Below, in pieces: positions 45,857-53,847 of a stretch of DNA of 64,000 nt (position 1 is the stretch's first letter; every line of letters begins with the position of its first letter). This DNA comes from Maritimibacter harenae. GTDB lineage: Bacteria > Pseudomonadota > Alphaproteobacteria > Rhodobacterales > Rhodobacteraceae. Position numbers and translations under genes: made by a program. Location: positions 254,645 to 318,644 of the forward strand of contig NZ_WTUX01000019.1 of NCBI RefSeq assembly GCF_009882975.1, written 5' to 3'. The notes below the pieces were generated by a model. It saw nothing but the letters and a program-made list of their open reading frames with translations, was not told the origin of the DNA and ran no database searches.

Positions 45857-46725
45857 GCTGCACCTCCATCATGACGCACCATGGGTGCGAGGAAATCGTC
45901 GCTCACCTCGGGCACTTCGGGGAGGCCCGCCCCGGTGATGCGCGGAACCGCGTCCATGAGCGCGCGGGTGTAGGCGTGACCGGGGGCGTGGAAGATCGCG
46001 TCGGTGGGGCCTTCTTCAACGATGCGGCCGCGGTAGATCACGTAGACCCGGTCCGCGAATTCGCGCACGACGCCGAGATTGTGCGAAATGAAGAGCACCG
46101 CGGTGTGATGCATCTCGACGAGGTCGTGCATTAACCTCAATGTCTGTGCCTGCACTGAAACATCGAGCGCGGTGCCCGGTTCGTCTGCCAGAAGGAGCTT
46201 GGGGTTGTTGACCAGCGCCATCGCGATCATCACCCGCTGGTTCATGCCGCCCGATAGCTGGAATGGGTAGGCGTTCAGAACCCGCTCGGGGTCCGGGATG
46301 GACACCTCCGTGAGCATTTCGGTCGCGCGTGCGTCGCACTCTGCCTGCTTCATCCTGGGGTCGCGCCGGCGCATCACCTCGGCGAACTGGCATGCGATGG
46401 TGAAGGTGGGATTCAAGGACGACGTGGGATCCTGGAAGATCATCGACATTTCCGTGCCGCGCAGACGCGCCCTATCGCGCGGCCGCATGGCAGTAATGTC
46501 ACGTCCATCAAATTCGACCTCGCCCGAGACGCGCGCATTCGGAGTTTCCTGGAGCAGTCCAAGGATGATGCGCGCTGTCACGGACTTTCCGGAGCCGCTT
46601 TCGCCCACCAGTGCCACCCGTTCCCCCGCCGCGATGGACAGGTCGATGCCGTGCAGCACTTCGCTCAGGCCGCTCAGTCCTTTGAAAGCCAGTTTCAGGT
46701 CGCGAATGTCGAGTAGATTGCTCAT
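45853..46725 (-). CDS. dipeptide/oligopeptide ABC transporter ATP-binding protein (DppD/OppD type)
   Basis: 290 residues with Walker A GESGSGKSVTA, signature LSGGMNQRVMIAMAL, Walker B LLLADEPGTALD and SHNLGVV. The C-terminal PGHAYTRALMDAVPRI matches oligopeptide ATPases. The start at 46725 overlaps the permease stop; an open frame upstream to 47235 is antiparallel noise inside the permease gene. Confidence 0.9.
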   Translation of the reverse strand: MSNLLDIRDLKLAFKGLSGLSEVLHGIDLSIAAGERVALVGESGSGKSVTARIILGLLQETPNARVSGEVEFDGRDITAMRPRDRARLRGTEMSMIFQDPTSSLNPTFTIACQFAEVMRRRDPRMKQAECDARATEMLTEVSIPDPERVLNAYPFQLSGGMNQRVMIAMALVNNPKLLLADEPGTALDVSVQAQTLRLMHDLVEMHHTAVLFISHNLGVVREFADRVYVIYRGRIVEEGPTDAIFHAPGHAYTRALMDAVPRITGAGLPEVPEVSDDFLAPMVRHDGGAA

Positions 46726-47555
46726 TCGTCCACCCCCAGGATTTCCCGCAGCCCGTCGCCGAACAGGTTGAAGCCGAACACCGCCAGAAGGATCGCGAGG
46801 CCGGGGAAGACGGTCATCCACCAGCTGTCCGGCAGGTAGCGCGCGCCCTCGGCGACCATTGAACCCAGGTCGGGCGTTGGCGGTTGCACCCCGAGCCCGA
46901 GGAACGACAGCGACGAGGCAATGATGATCACGAAACCCATGTCGAGCGTCATCTTGGTGATGATCGCCGGCAGGCAGTTGGGCAGGATTTCCCGGATCGT
47001 GATGTGCGCTGTGGAGGCGCCGATGACCTCTGCCGCCAGCACGTAGCCTTCTTCGCGCTCCGACCGGGCGATTGAGTAGACCAGCCGCGCATACCAGGGC
47101 CACCACATTACGGTGACCGCGATCATCGCGTTGGCCAGGGTGGGTTCCAGCACGCCCAGCACGGCGATGGCCAGCACCAGTGGGGGGATCGACAGGAAGA
47201 CGTCCACCAGCCGCATCAGCACCGCCTCGATCCATCCGCCCAGGTAGCCGGCCATGAGCCCCACGACCGTGCCCACGGGCGCGGCGATGATCAGCACCAC
47301 GACCCCGAGGCCGAGGCTGATCCGGTAGGCGTAGAGGATACGGCTGAAAATGTCGCGGCCGACCAGGTCTGTGCCCATCCAGTTGCGTGTGGAGGGGGGC
47401 CGGTTCGCGAAGGCGAAATCCACGACAGAACCGTTGTGGGTCGGGAACGGCGCGATTAGCGGCGCGAAAAGCGCGGCGGCCAAAATCAGGAGGACCAGAA
47501 CCAGCCCCGTTAGCGACAGCGGGTTCGACGATATGATGCGCAGCGCCCGGATCAT
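46722..47555 (-). CDS. ABC transporter permease (DppC/OppC type)
   Basis: 277 residues with six helices, the DppC N-terminal loop (NWMGTDLVGRDIFSRILYAY) and the EAA motif region EVIGASTAHITIREILPNCL. Heterodimer partner of the permease upstream (four-base overlap). Confidence 0.9.
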   Translation of the reverse strand: MIRALRIISSNPLSLTGLVLVLLILAAALFAPLIAPFPTHNGSVVDFAFANRPPSTRNWMGTDLVGRDIFSRILYAYRISLGLGVVVLIIAAPVGTVVGLMAGYLGGWIEAVLMRLVDVFLSIPPLVLAIAVLGVLEPTLANAMIAVTVMWWPWYARLVYSIARSEREEGYVLAAEVIGASTAHITIREILPNCLPAIITKMTLDMGFVIIIASSLSFLGLGVQPPTPDLGSMVAEGARYLPDSWWMTVFPGLAILLAVFGFNLFGDGLREILGVDE

Positions 47556-48589
47556 GATGTGGCCCTCGTTGAATGGCGGATGCGCGGATTGAGGAAAGCG
47601 ATCAGAAGGTCGACGATGATGTTCACCACAAGGAAGGTCAGCGCGATGACCAGAACGGTGCCCATGATTGCATTGAGATCCTTGCGCAGGATCACCGCGA
47701 CCCCGTAGCGTGAGAGGCCTGGCCAGGCGAAGACGGCCTCCACCAGGAAGGCGTTGCCGAGCATCGCCGCGAAATCGAGGCCGATGATGGTGAGTGACGG
47801 GATGAGCGATGGCTTGAAGGCGTAGCGACGGGCGATCCGAGACGGGAAGAAGCCGAAAGCCTGGGCCATCTCGATGTAGGGCTTGTCGTAGGTTTCAACC
47901 ATATTCGCGCGCGTAAGCCGCGCCGCCTGTCCAATGCCTGACAGAGCGAGCGCAATGGCGGGCAAGATCAGGTGGTGGAGTGCATCAATGAAGGCCGCGA
48001 AGTTGCCTGCGAGTAGCGTGTCCACGGTCAGAAATCCGGTCGTGCGCGCGATGTCGTAGCTGTCATTCAGACGCCCCGCGACGGGAAAAAGCGGCAAGTA
48101 GAAAGAAAAGAGCAGCATCAGGATCACGGCCCAGACGAAGCTGGGGGCGGAGACCGTGAGGAGCGTGAGGACCCGCACGACGTGGTCGGGCCAGCGTCCG
48201 CGGTGCCTTGCGGCCAGAATGCCCAGCGGTAGCCCGATGGCCACCATCATGAAACCGGCGACGATGACCAGTTCGAGGGTGGCCGGCAAGAACTCGGCGA
48301 TATCAGTGGTCACCCGGCGGTTGGTGTAAAGGGACTCACCCAGATCACCACGCAACACGTCAGCGACAAAGTATCCGTATTGGGCCACGATTGGCTCGTC
48401 GAGGTGCATCTCCGCGCGGATCGCGGCGACCTGATCATCAGTTGCGTTGGGGCCGAGCGCGATGCGGGCCGGATCGCCTGGAATGACCCGGGCAATGGCG
48501 AAGATCAGCATCGAGACCCCGATCAGAACGATCACAGAGATACCGAGCCGTCTCGACAGGATGCGAAGGACAGGTGACATGAGGTTCAT
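47552..48589 (-). CDS. ABC transporter permease (DppB/OppB type)
   Basis: 345 residues with six helices, the N-terminal ISVIVLIGVSMLIFAIARVI helix and RVIPGDPARIALGPNATDDQ typical of DppB, and the EAA-loop region MAQAFGFFPSRIARRYAFKP. It lies 63 bases after the binding-protein gene. Confidence 0.9.
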   Translation of the reverse strand: MNLMSPVLRILSRRLGISVIVLIGVSMLIFAIARVIPGDPARIALGPNATDDQVAAIRAEMHLDEPIVAQYGYFVADVLRGDLGESLYTNRRVTTDIAEFLPATLELVIVAGFMMVAIGLPLGILAARHRGRWPDHVVRVLTLLTVSAPSFVWAVILMLLFSFYLPLFPVAGRLNDSYDIARTTGFLTVDTLLAGNFAAFIDALHHLILPAIALALSGIGQAARLTRANMVETYDKPYIEMAQAFGFFPSRIARRYAFKPSLIPSLTIIGLDFAAMLGNAFLVEAVFAWPGLSRYGVAVILRKDLNAIMGTVLVIALTFLVVNIIVDLLIAFLNPRIRHSTRATS

Positions 48590-48652
48590 ACTCAGGTGAG
48601 GTGGCCCGAGCCCACGCGGGGCTCGGACAGGAGGGAGACCAGGTGGCCGGGA

Positions 48653-50224
48653 TTACTCCTCGACCATTTCCATCAGCCGGAAGCTGAAGCCCATTCCATC
48701 GAGGCCGAACGCCATTTCCGGGTCGCTGAGCGCCGGGACCTTCACACGGTTCGACGCGGCGAAGACGGATTGCCGATCATAACCGTAGATCGTCGGCGCG
48801 AGCTCCATCAGGCGGTCGTTCAGGTTGGAATAGGCCTCTTCGCGCTCTTCCTCGCCCGGGCCGCGACGTCCCGCCTCGAGTGCGGCGTCAACCTCGGCAT
48901 CGTCCAGGTATTCGGGCGACTGCCAAGTGCCGGGGGTGGAAGAATGATACATGCCGTAGAGCAGGGTATCGGGGTCGCCGGTGACAGCGTTCACGAAGAT
49001 CTGGCTGATGTTCGGCGTGTTCTCGGGGCTCGCCACGCGCTCGGTGAAGAGTGCCCAGGGCAGGGTCTCGATCGACGAAGAGATACCCAACTCAGCGAAG
49101 TTTGCCTGCATGAGAAGCGCGAAACGCTCTTCCAGTGGCACTTCCGCGATCCAGCTGATCTCGAGATTCCAGTCCTCGGGGGCATATGGGCAATCGGCCA
49201 GATATTCCCGCGCGGCATCCATGTCGCGCTCGAGAACCTCGTCGGCTGGGTTAGCCCCGAACATGCCCACCGGGATCGCGCCCGTTGAGGCCGAGCCCGA
49301 TGACACGTCATCGGTAATCGCGACCATCTGGAGCGCCGTGCCATAGTCGAAGGCATGCGCGAGCGCCTGGCGGCAGTTCACGTCGTCAAGAGGCGGGCGG
49401 GCCGTGTTGAGCTTGATGTAGAACGCGCCAGTGCCGCTTTCGGTCAGGAGCTGGGCGCCATCCTCGGCCAGTGCCCGGATCACCTCCGGCGGGAGCCACT
49501 GGCTTGCAATGTCATGCTCGCCCTGCGCTAAGAGCGTGCGCACGGTGGCCGCCTCGAGGCTGTAGCGCAGCCGGACCTCATCTGGTGCATGGTCGTCGAT
49601 GGGCAAGAAGTAGCTATCGCTCACCGCCATGACGGTTTCGTCCTGTGGGTTGTGCGAGCTGACGGTGTAGGCGCCCGTTCCTGCGGCGTTGGCCGACAGG
49701 AATTCCTCACCCCACGGGTCGTCCTCTGTCGCGTTCGCCTCGACCAGCGTCTGGTCTACGATCGGCAGTCGCACGAGCGACGCAATGAAGGGCGCGTAGG
49801 GCTCATCGAGGGTAAAGCGGACGGTGTGTTCGTCGACCGCCTCGGCTTTCACGCCGCCGAAGAGATGCGACAAGCCCTGTCCGAGCGCCTGCATACGCTC
49901 GAGAGAGAAGACTACGTCCGCGGCGCGCATCGGGTTGCCGGACTGGAAGGACACATCGTCGCGCAGGTTGAAGGTGTAGGTCGCGCCGTCCACCTCCCAG
50001 CTCTCAGCCAGGTGCGGTTCGCTGCCGGGCCCACCCTGGGTCGGCAGGACCAGCGTGTCGTAGACGTTGAACATCAGGATCGAGTCCGCGTAATCCGACG
50101 CCTTGGCCGGATCGAGTTCGCCCACGGCAACTTCGTCGAGGCGCAGGACGCTCTGCGTGAAGGCCGGCGAAGTTAGCGCTGTTGCTGCGGTCATGGCCGC
50201 TGCAAGTAGGTGTGTCTTTTTCAT
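48653..50224 (-). CDS. ABC transporter peptide/solute-binding protein (DppA/OppA, SBP family 5)
   Basis: 523 residues with signal peptide (MKKTHLLAAAMTAATALTSP then AFTQ) and the family-5 fold: HLAESWEVDGATYTFNLRDDV with FQSGNPMRAADVVFSLERM, and the PYAPEDWNLEISW region. The start at 50224 follows AGGAGA and overlaps the regulator's stop; the frame is open upstream but that part antiparallels the regulator. The ligand is probably a di/oligopeptide or cyclic amide. Confidence 0.9.
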   Translation of the reverse strand: MKKTHLLAAAMTAATALTSPAFTQSVLRLDEVAVGELDPAKASDYADSILMFNVYDTLVLPTQGGPGSEPHLAESWEVDGATYTFNLRDDVSFQSGNPMRAADVVFSLERMQALGQGLSHLFGGVKAEAVDEHTVRFTLDEPYAPFIASLVRLPIVDQTLVEANATEDDPWGEEFLSANAAGTGAYTVSSHNPQDETVMAVSDSYFLPIDDHAPDEVRLRYSLEAATVRTLLAQGEHDIASQWLPPEVIRALAEDGAQLLTESGTGAFYIKLNTARPPLDDVNCRQALAHAFDYGTALQMVAITDDVSSGSASTGAIPVGMFGANPADEVLERDMDAAREYLADCPYAPEDWNLEISWIAEVPLEERFALLMQANFAELGISSSIETLPWALFTERVASPENTPNISQIFVNAVTGDPDTLLYGMYHSSTPGTWQSPEYLDDAEVDAALEAGRRGPGEEEREEAYSNLNDRLMELAPTIYGYDRQSVFAASNRVKVPALSDPEMAFGLDGMGFSFRLMEMVEE

Positions 50225-50865
50225 TTGATCTGTTCTCCTGTCGGAAGTTTGTTTTCGTTCCCGTTGGCCGGGATACTGTTGTGAATTGGCGACGGGGCGT
50301 CCCCGAAGATGTCCATCGTGCCTGCCCAGAGGATCGAAACGGGCTCGTCCCCGTGGTTCCACGTGGAATGAACGCGTGTGCTGTCGAAATGAATCGAGTC
50401 GCCCGCGCGCAGAATTTCTGCCTTGCCTTCGATCTCGACGGTGACCTCGCCGGCAAGGACAAAAAACATCTCTTCGCCCCGATGGCTTATTGGTTCGCTG
50501 CGATGGCCCGGGGGTTCGTGGACGATCACGGAGTAGAGCTGCGAGCCGGGGAAGCTCGAGGAAAGTCGTTCGTAGTTCGGTCCTGTCGCATCGACGGAAT
50601 AGGAAACGCGGTCTGTGCCGCGCGTCGTGCCGTGCCCCGATGGCTGGCTCAAGAAGTCCGAAATCGGCGTCTGGAGCACTTCCGCGATGCCGACCAGCGA
50701 CGACAGGGAAGGCGAAGTCAGACCACGCTCCACTTGGCTGATGAAGCCAACGGACAGGCCAGCGGCATTCGCCACCGTCTGCATCGACAATCCAAGTTCC
50801 TTGCGTCTTTTGCGCAGGGCTGCGCCGAGCGATGGATCGGCGGAAGATGTTTTGGGTTTTACCAT
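50221..50865 (-). CDS. XRE-family regulator with C-terminal cupin sensor
   Basis: 214 residues: helix-turn-helix at about 14-70 (LGLSMQTVANAAGLSVGFIS then QVERGLTSPSLSSL) and a cupin at about 110-190 (HRGEEMFFVLAGEVTVEIEG then LRAGDSIHFDSTRVHSTWN). Regulators of this type (PuuR/SutR-like) sense small amine- or peptide-derived ligands. It is the first gene of the transporter-hydantoinase operon and is translationally coupled to the binding protein. A GACTAAAA half-site begins right at its start codon and a full palindrome lies 105 bases upstream, indicating autoregulation. Confidence 0.9.
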   Translation of the reverse strand: MVKPKTSSADPSLGAALRKRRKELGLSMQTVANAAGLSVGFISQVERGLTSPSLSSLVGIAEVLQTPISDFLSQPSGHGTTRGTDRVSYSVDATGPNYERLSSSFPGSQLYSVIVHEPPGHRSEPISHRGEEMFFVLAGEVTVEIEGKAEILRAGDSIHFDSTRVHSTWNHGDEPVSILWAGTMDIFGDAPSPIHNSIPANGNENKLPTGEQIK

Positions 50866-51262
50866 GACTAAAACTTTGGCCGGGCTGAGGCGGATCCGTC
50901 AAGAAATTTTAGTATTAGTGCAAAATCTGTCGTGGTTTCCGTGACTTGTGGAAGAGGGTAAGCAGCTTTGACTAAATTTTAGTCAGACTAAAAATAGAGA
51001 ATGGCGCGCGTTACGGGCGAATCGTTTGGGATGATCAGAAGAGGATCGCCAGTGTCTTGGCGGAAAGCGTATCCATCCGACATGCATTCCCCGATCCATG
51101 TATGACCACCGATACCATACCAGGGGCATACCGACTGACCGTGTGCATTGCGCACGATGCGGTTGTGGGCGCAAGGCCGCCGCTCGCCGGCGAGCGGTTG
51201 GTGTCAGCTACGAAAGCGGCGTGAAAGCGAATTGGCGAGACTTGCCGCTGACCGACCGCGTA
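50866..51262. other. regulatory region of the minus-strand operon and left flank of the island
   Basis: The part next to the regulator is AT-rich and carries GACTAAA sites (see the operator entry), with likely promoter elements among them. From about 51000 to 51262 no gene is recognised; an 18-bp GC palindrome lies at 51180-51197. Confidence 0.6.
50969..50995. promoter_or_regulatory. operator of the XRE/cupin regulator
   Basis: A perfect 17-bp palindrome TGACTAAATTTTAGTCA (50969-50985), followed immediately by a third half-site GACTAAAAAT (50986-50995). Further half-sites are TTTTAGTA (50907-50914) and GACTAAAA (50866-50873), the last abutting the start codon. The repeated GACTAAA unit around the regulator gene is strong evidence for a binding site, most simply for the adjacent XRE protein. 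Confidence 0.7.
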
Positions 51263-52345
51263 TCATAGGCGAACACCCGTCATTGCAACCATTGCATCTT
51301 CGAAGTGGGCCGATGTGGTTCGCTCCCTCCCGAGCCAGTAGTCGTGCGCCTCGTTGTGAATGACGTGATCGAAACCGTGCGAATCCATGAGATCTGCGTT
51401 GCCATGTTCGCGCACGAAGACCTTGGAAAAATACCAATGAGATGCCCGCCGGTTCAGACCGCCAACTTTCTTGTCGCGAAAATAGATCATCGACTGCATG
51501 CGACCGACTCGAAAATCATAATCCGGGTGGTGAGTTATTCTTGCGAAAAACTCTCCAGTTGGCGTGGGAAGCGCCGCAACCATCGTCCGCACATCCTCGT
51601 CAAACTGTCGTCCTGGTCGCAGTGTCTTGCTGACAGATCGTTCGCTGGAAACACTGTTTGTTCCGTCATCACCCTGAAGCGCGGCTCCGTCAAATTTCCG
51701 TTCGTGAAACCGACGCGCGGCGGCACCCCACGAGGTGGCCTTCTCACCGAAGGACTTCCTTGCGCTCGGGTGTAATCCGCCCGCATCAAACGGGAGGCCG
51801 GCCGCCCGCATGCGAGCTTCGGCCTTGGCGCCAAGCGCAACGACGAAGGCGGTCGGAAAAAGCTCAAGTTGGCGAGCGAGATAGGTCTGGACGCAGGTTC
51901 GCTCGACACGACCAGGGTGCGCGCCGCCGGTGACTTTGGCTGGGCAAAGGACGGCATTGGTCAACCAAGTCTTCCGCAGTTGCGTGTTCAGGGCTTCGTT
52001 GGGCCAGAAGGCATCAAGAATGTGGCGCATGTTTCGATGAAACGGTGTCGGACGCCCGCGGCGCTCAATACCGCCGTTTTCCATTGCTTCGTGGAAAATG
52101 CGCAGTGAATTTCGGACCATGTCGGCGGGTGTGCCACGATAGCCAGCTGCGTCGGGCGGATCGCCGGGCTCAGCCGTGATGATAATCAAGCGGACCTCGG
52201 TCAGCGCTCCAGTAGCGCCGCCGAACGCACAGGGAACCAGGCCGCGCTTTGGGTCCCAGACACATGAGGCGGCGCAATTGCCCTCAAAATGAACGCACGG
52301 CAGGTATGCAGGCTCAAGAATTTCGAGCAGGGATTGTGCGGGCAT
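51263..52345 (-). CDS. uracil-DNA glycosylase-fold-like protein of unknown function
   Basis: 360 residues from ATG 52345 (a TTG at 52453 would add 36 atypical residues). An N-terminal part has several cysteines (YLPCVHFEGNCAASCVWDPK). Then comes RLIIITAEPGDPPDAAGYRG, an AEPGDP loop in the place of the UDG water-activating loop, followed by TWLTNAVLCPAKVTGG, a C-anchored helix (RTCVQTYLARQLELF), VVALGAKAEARMRAAG and GLHPSAR. The last resembles the HPS motif of family 4/5 UDGs. A C-terminal domain of about 110 residues (YFRDKKVGGLNRRASHWYFS, then DSHGFDHVIHNEAHDYW) is unfamiliar. The cysteines might hold an iron-sulphur cluster as in family 4 UDGs. Function as a glycosylase is not established. 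Confidence 0.6.
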   Translation of the reverse strand: MPAQSLLEILEPAYLPCVHFEGNCAASCVWDPKRGLVPCAFGGATGALTEVRLIIITAEPGDPPDAAGYRGTPADMVRNSLRIFHEAMENGGIERRGRPTPFHRNMRHILDAFWPNEALNTQLRKTWLTNAVLCPAKVTGGAHPGRVERTCVQTYLARQLELFPTAFVVALGAKAEARMRAAGLPFDAGGLHPSARKSFGEKATSWGAAARRFHERKFDGAALQGDDGTNSVSSERSVSKTLRPGRQFDEDVRTMVAALPTPTGEFFARITHHPDYDFRVGRMQSMIYFRDKKVGGLNRRASHWYFSKVFVREHGNADLMDSHGFDHVIHNEAHDYWLGRERTTSAHFEDAMVAMTGVRL

Positions 52346-52757
52346 TGGGGGTGCGTTCCTGTCTTTCGTGTCTTTGCCATGAAAAACCAGGACGCGCCAA
52401 GAAGACAACGATCGAAATATCGGCGGCAAGGCGTGTCTTCGGAGTCGTGTCAACCAGCCGGCGAGCTTTCGTTGGTAGCGGAACCGCCATCGGCGCGCGG
52501 TCGTTCTGCGGTGCCGCTTACCGTGTCGCTGTCGAGATCATGTAAGGCTCCAAGTCGATGGCGCATGCCTTTGTTGTGAATTCGGAACCTTCATTCGGCT
52601 TGTAACCTCGGATCCTTGGGTATCTCGAAATGCGCGGATCCTCGGCGTGGGGTGATCCCGAGCTGCTCCGCGGGGGGCCAAGATCTCGGACAGGGCACGG
52701 TAGGCGGCCGCCAAGCACGGTTGACCCGGGGGTGACCCCGGATCAACCAGACATGGT
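52346..52757. other. intergenic region, no gene recognised
   Basis: About 410 bases between the UDG-like gene and the two-gene cassette. It contains the hairpin at 52719-52748. The open frames seen here have no start context or recognisable product. Confidence 0.5.
52719..52748 (-). terminator. hairpin just downstream of the small two-gene cassette
   Basis: Stem GGTTGA + CCGGGG paired with CCCCGG + TCAACC (12 pairs, one C/A mismatch between the blocks), loop of four bases. It begins ten bases after the stop of the 135-residue gene. No T run follows, so it may be an mRNA 3' stabiliser. Confidence 0.5.
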
Positions 52758-53165
52758 TCACCATCCTTCCGCGCGCTGCCAAGCCCGGGCATCGGTAGCT
52801 GCGGCAATGAAGCGATCGACTTCTCTCTTGGCGTGGGCCAACACCTCACCTGCTGCCGTCAGATGAGAAGTTACGACACCGCCATCGGTATGACAGTCGT
52901 CGCAAACGAAGCCGTAATGCGTCTCAGCCTCGACCGAGACCTGAAGGTCATTCGAAAGACCTTCGACCTCCGCGAGTCCTTCATCGGTCATGTAGGACTG
53001 GCGCGACAAGACGGAAATAACCCGCCCGATCCGGACCGCAATGAGCGGTGACATGCTGGCAGGAAACCGCGTGGACGCAAGTAAGCGTTGCAACTTGAAC
53101 GCGCGCGTATGCGCTTCGTGCAGGCTCGAACTGAGATCCGAGTGAGTTACGAAGTCGGCGCTCAT
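52758..53165 (-). CDS. hypothetical protein, 135 residues, with CxxCH-containing segment
   Basis: Mostly helical and soluble. A segment near residue 88 reads FVCDDCHTDGGVVTSH, which could bind zinc (Cys-Cys-His-His) but is unlikely to be a haem site because no signal peptide exists. The start overlaps the stop of the gene upstream by four bases, so the two are coupled. No family was recognised. Its place beside recombinase genes suggests an accessory of the element. Confidence 0.65.
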   Translation of the reverse strand: MSADFVTHSDLSSSLHEAHTRAFKLQRLLASTRFPASMSPLIAVRIGRVISVLSRQSYMTDEGLAEVEGLSNDLQVSVEAETHYGFVCDDCHTDGGVVTSHLTAAGEVLAHAKREVDRFIAAATDARAWQRAEGW

Positions 53166-53527
53166 GCTGCACCCCCTTCCGGCGTGGAAGGATCTTCCGG
53201 CAAACCGGAGATCGCCGCGGAAAACGACTCGGTCAGCAGGCAGAGGTCCTCGACAATGGGCGACAGGATGTCGATTTCGGCGAAGCGTGACGCTTCGATG
53301 CTGTGCTCCACGTTGACGTTTTCGAGCGACAGAAGCCCCAGTAGCGCGGTGGCTTCGCGGCGCAGGCGCGACGTGACTTTCCCGGAATCGGTCAGCGCGT
53401 CGCGAAACGCGGCTGCGCGCTTGCGCCAGTGGTCTCCGCCGAGCACGTGGCAGGCGTCGTTGAGAGCATCGCCGTGTTCGGCGACGAACAGGTGCAGGGT
53501 GCTGGCCCCGCTCATAAGATCGAACAT
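53162..53527 (-). CDS. hypothetical protein, 121 residues
   Basis: Helical, acidic C-terminus, no recognised motif. The start at 53527 is chosen because GAGGGAG lies six bases upstream; longer in-frame starts at 53542 or 53593 have no ribosome site, and the open frame further up crosses the large hairpin. It forms a coupled pair with the 135-residue gene. Confidence 0.6.
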   Translation of the reverse strand: MFDLMSGASTLHLFVAEHGDALNDACHVLGGDHWRKRAAAFRDALTDSGKVTSRLRREATALLGLLSLENVNVEHSIEASRFAEIDILSPIVEDLCLLTESFSAAISGLPEDPSTPEGGAA

Positions 53528-53644
53528 TTCGTTCTCCCTCATTGCCGCGACATCATGCCTCGGCTTCAAGACCGCCCACCTTTCCTTGAGCATCTGTTGT
53601 GTTGATTGAGTGGCAGGCTCGAGACCCTCGAGGCGTCCGTTTGT

Positions 53645-53704
53645 GCCTGTCTGTCTGTCTTTCGAGGCCTCACCCGGAGGGCCTCGAAAGACAGACAGAC
53701 AGGC
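53645..53704. repeat. 25-bp perfect inverted repeat with 10-base loop
   Basis: Arms 53645-53669 and 53680-53704 are perfectly complementary (26 pairs with the flanking T/A). Each arm contains three or more tandem CTGT/GTCT units and the block TTTCGAGGCC. It lies between the 485-residue recombinase gene and the two-gene cassette. As RNA it would be an exceptionally stable hairpin; as DNA it could be a recombination or cruciform site. No T run follows on either strand. Confidence 0.85.
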
Positions 53705-53743
53705 AAGAGGCGCACACCCGCCAACCCGGATGGGTCCAACCTC

Positions 53744-53776
53744 TTCGGGGAGATCTCGCACGCGGACCTCCCCGAA
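53744..53776. repeat. 9-bp inverted repeat downstream of the recombinase gene
   Basis: TTCGGGGAG (53744-53752) and CTCCCCGAA (53768-53776) with a 15-base loop. Together with the larger repeat at 53645-53704 it gives two successive hairpins after the recombinase stop, which may jointly end or process the transcript. Confidence 0.55.
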
Positions 53777-53847
53777 ACGGAACCACCGATGCCGGAGGTT
53801 TCACAATGTATCGTGACGAATTGGCCCGGTCTGGCCCAGGACCTGGA

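Noticed and set aside
51180-51197. 18-bp GC palindrome CCGCTCGCCGGCGAGCGG as an operator
   Set aside because: Purely GC-rich, single copy, no nearby promoter signal; kept only as a note.
52758-53165. CDDCH as a c-type haem site
   Set aside because: The protein has no signal peptide or membrane anchor, so haem attachment in the periplasm is not expected; zinc binding or chance is more likely.
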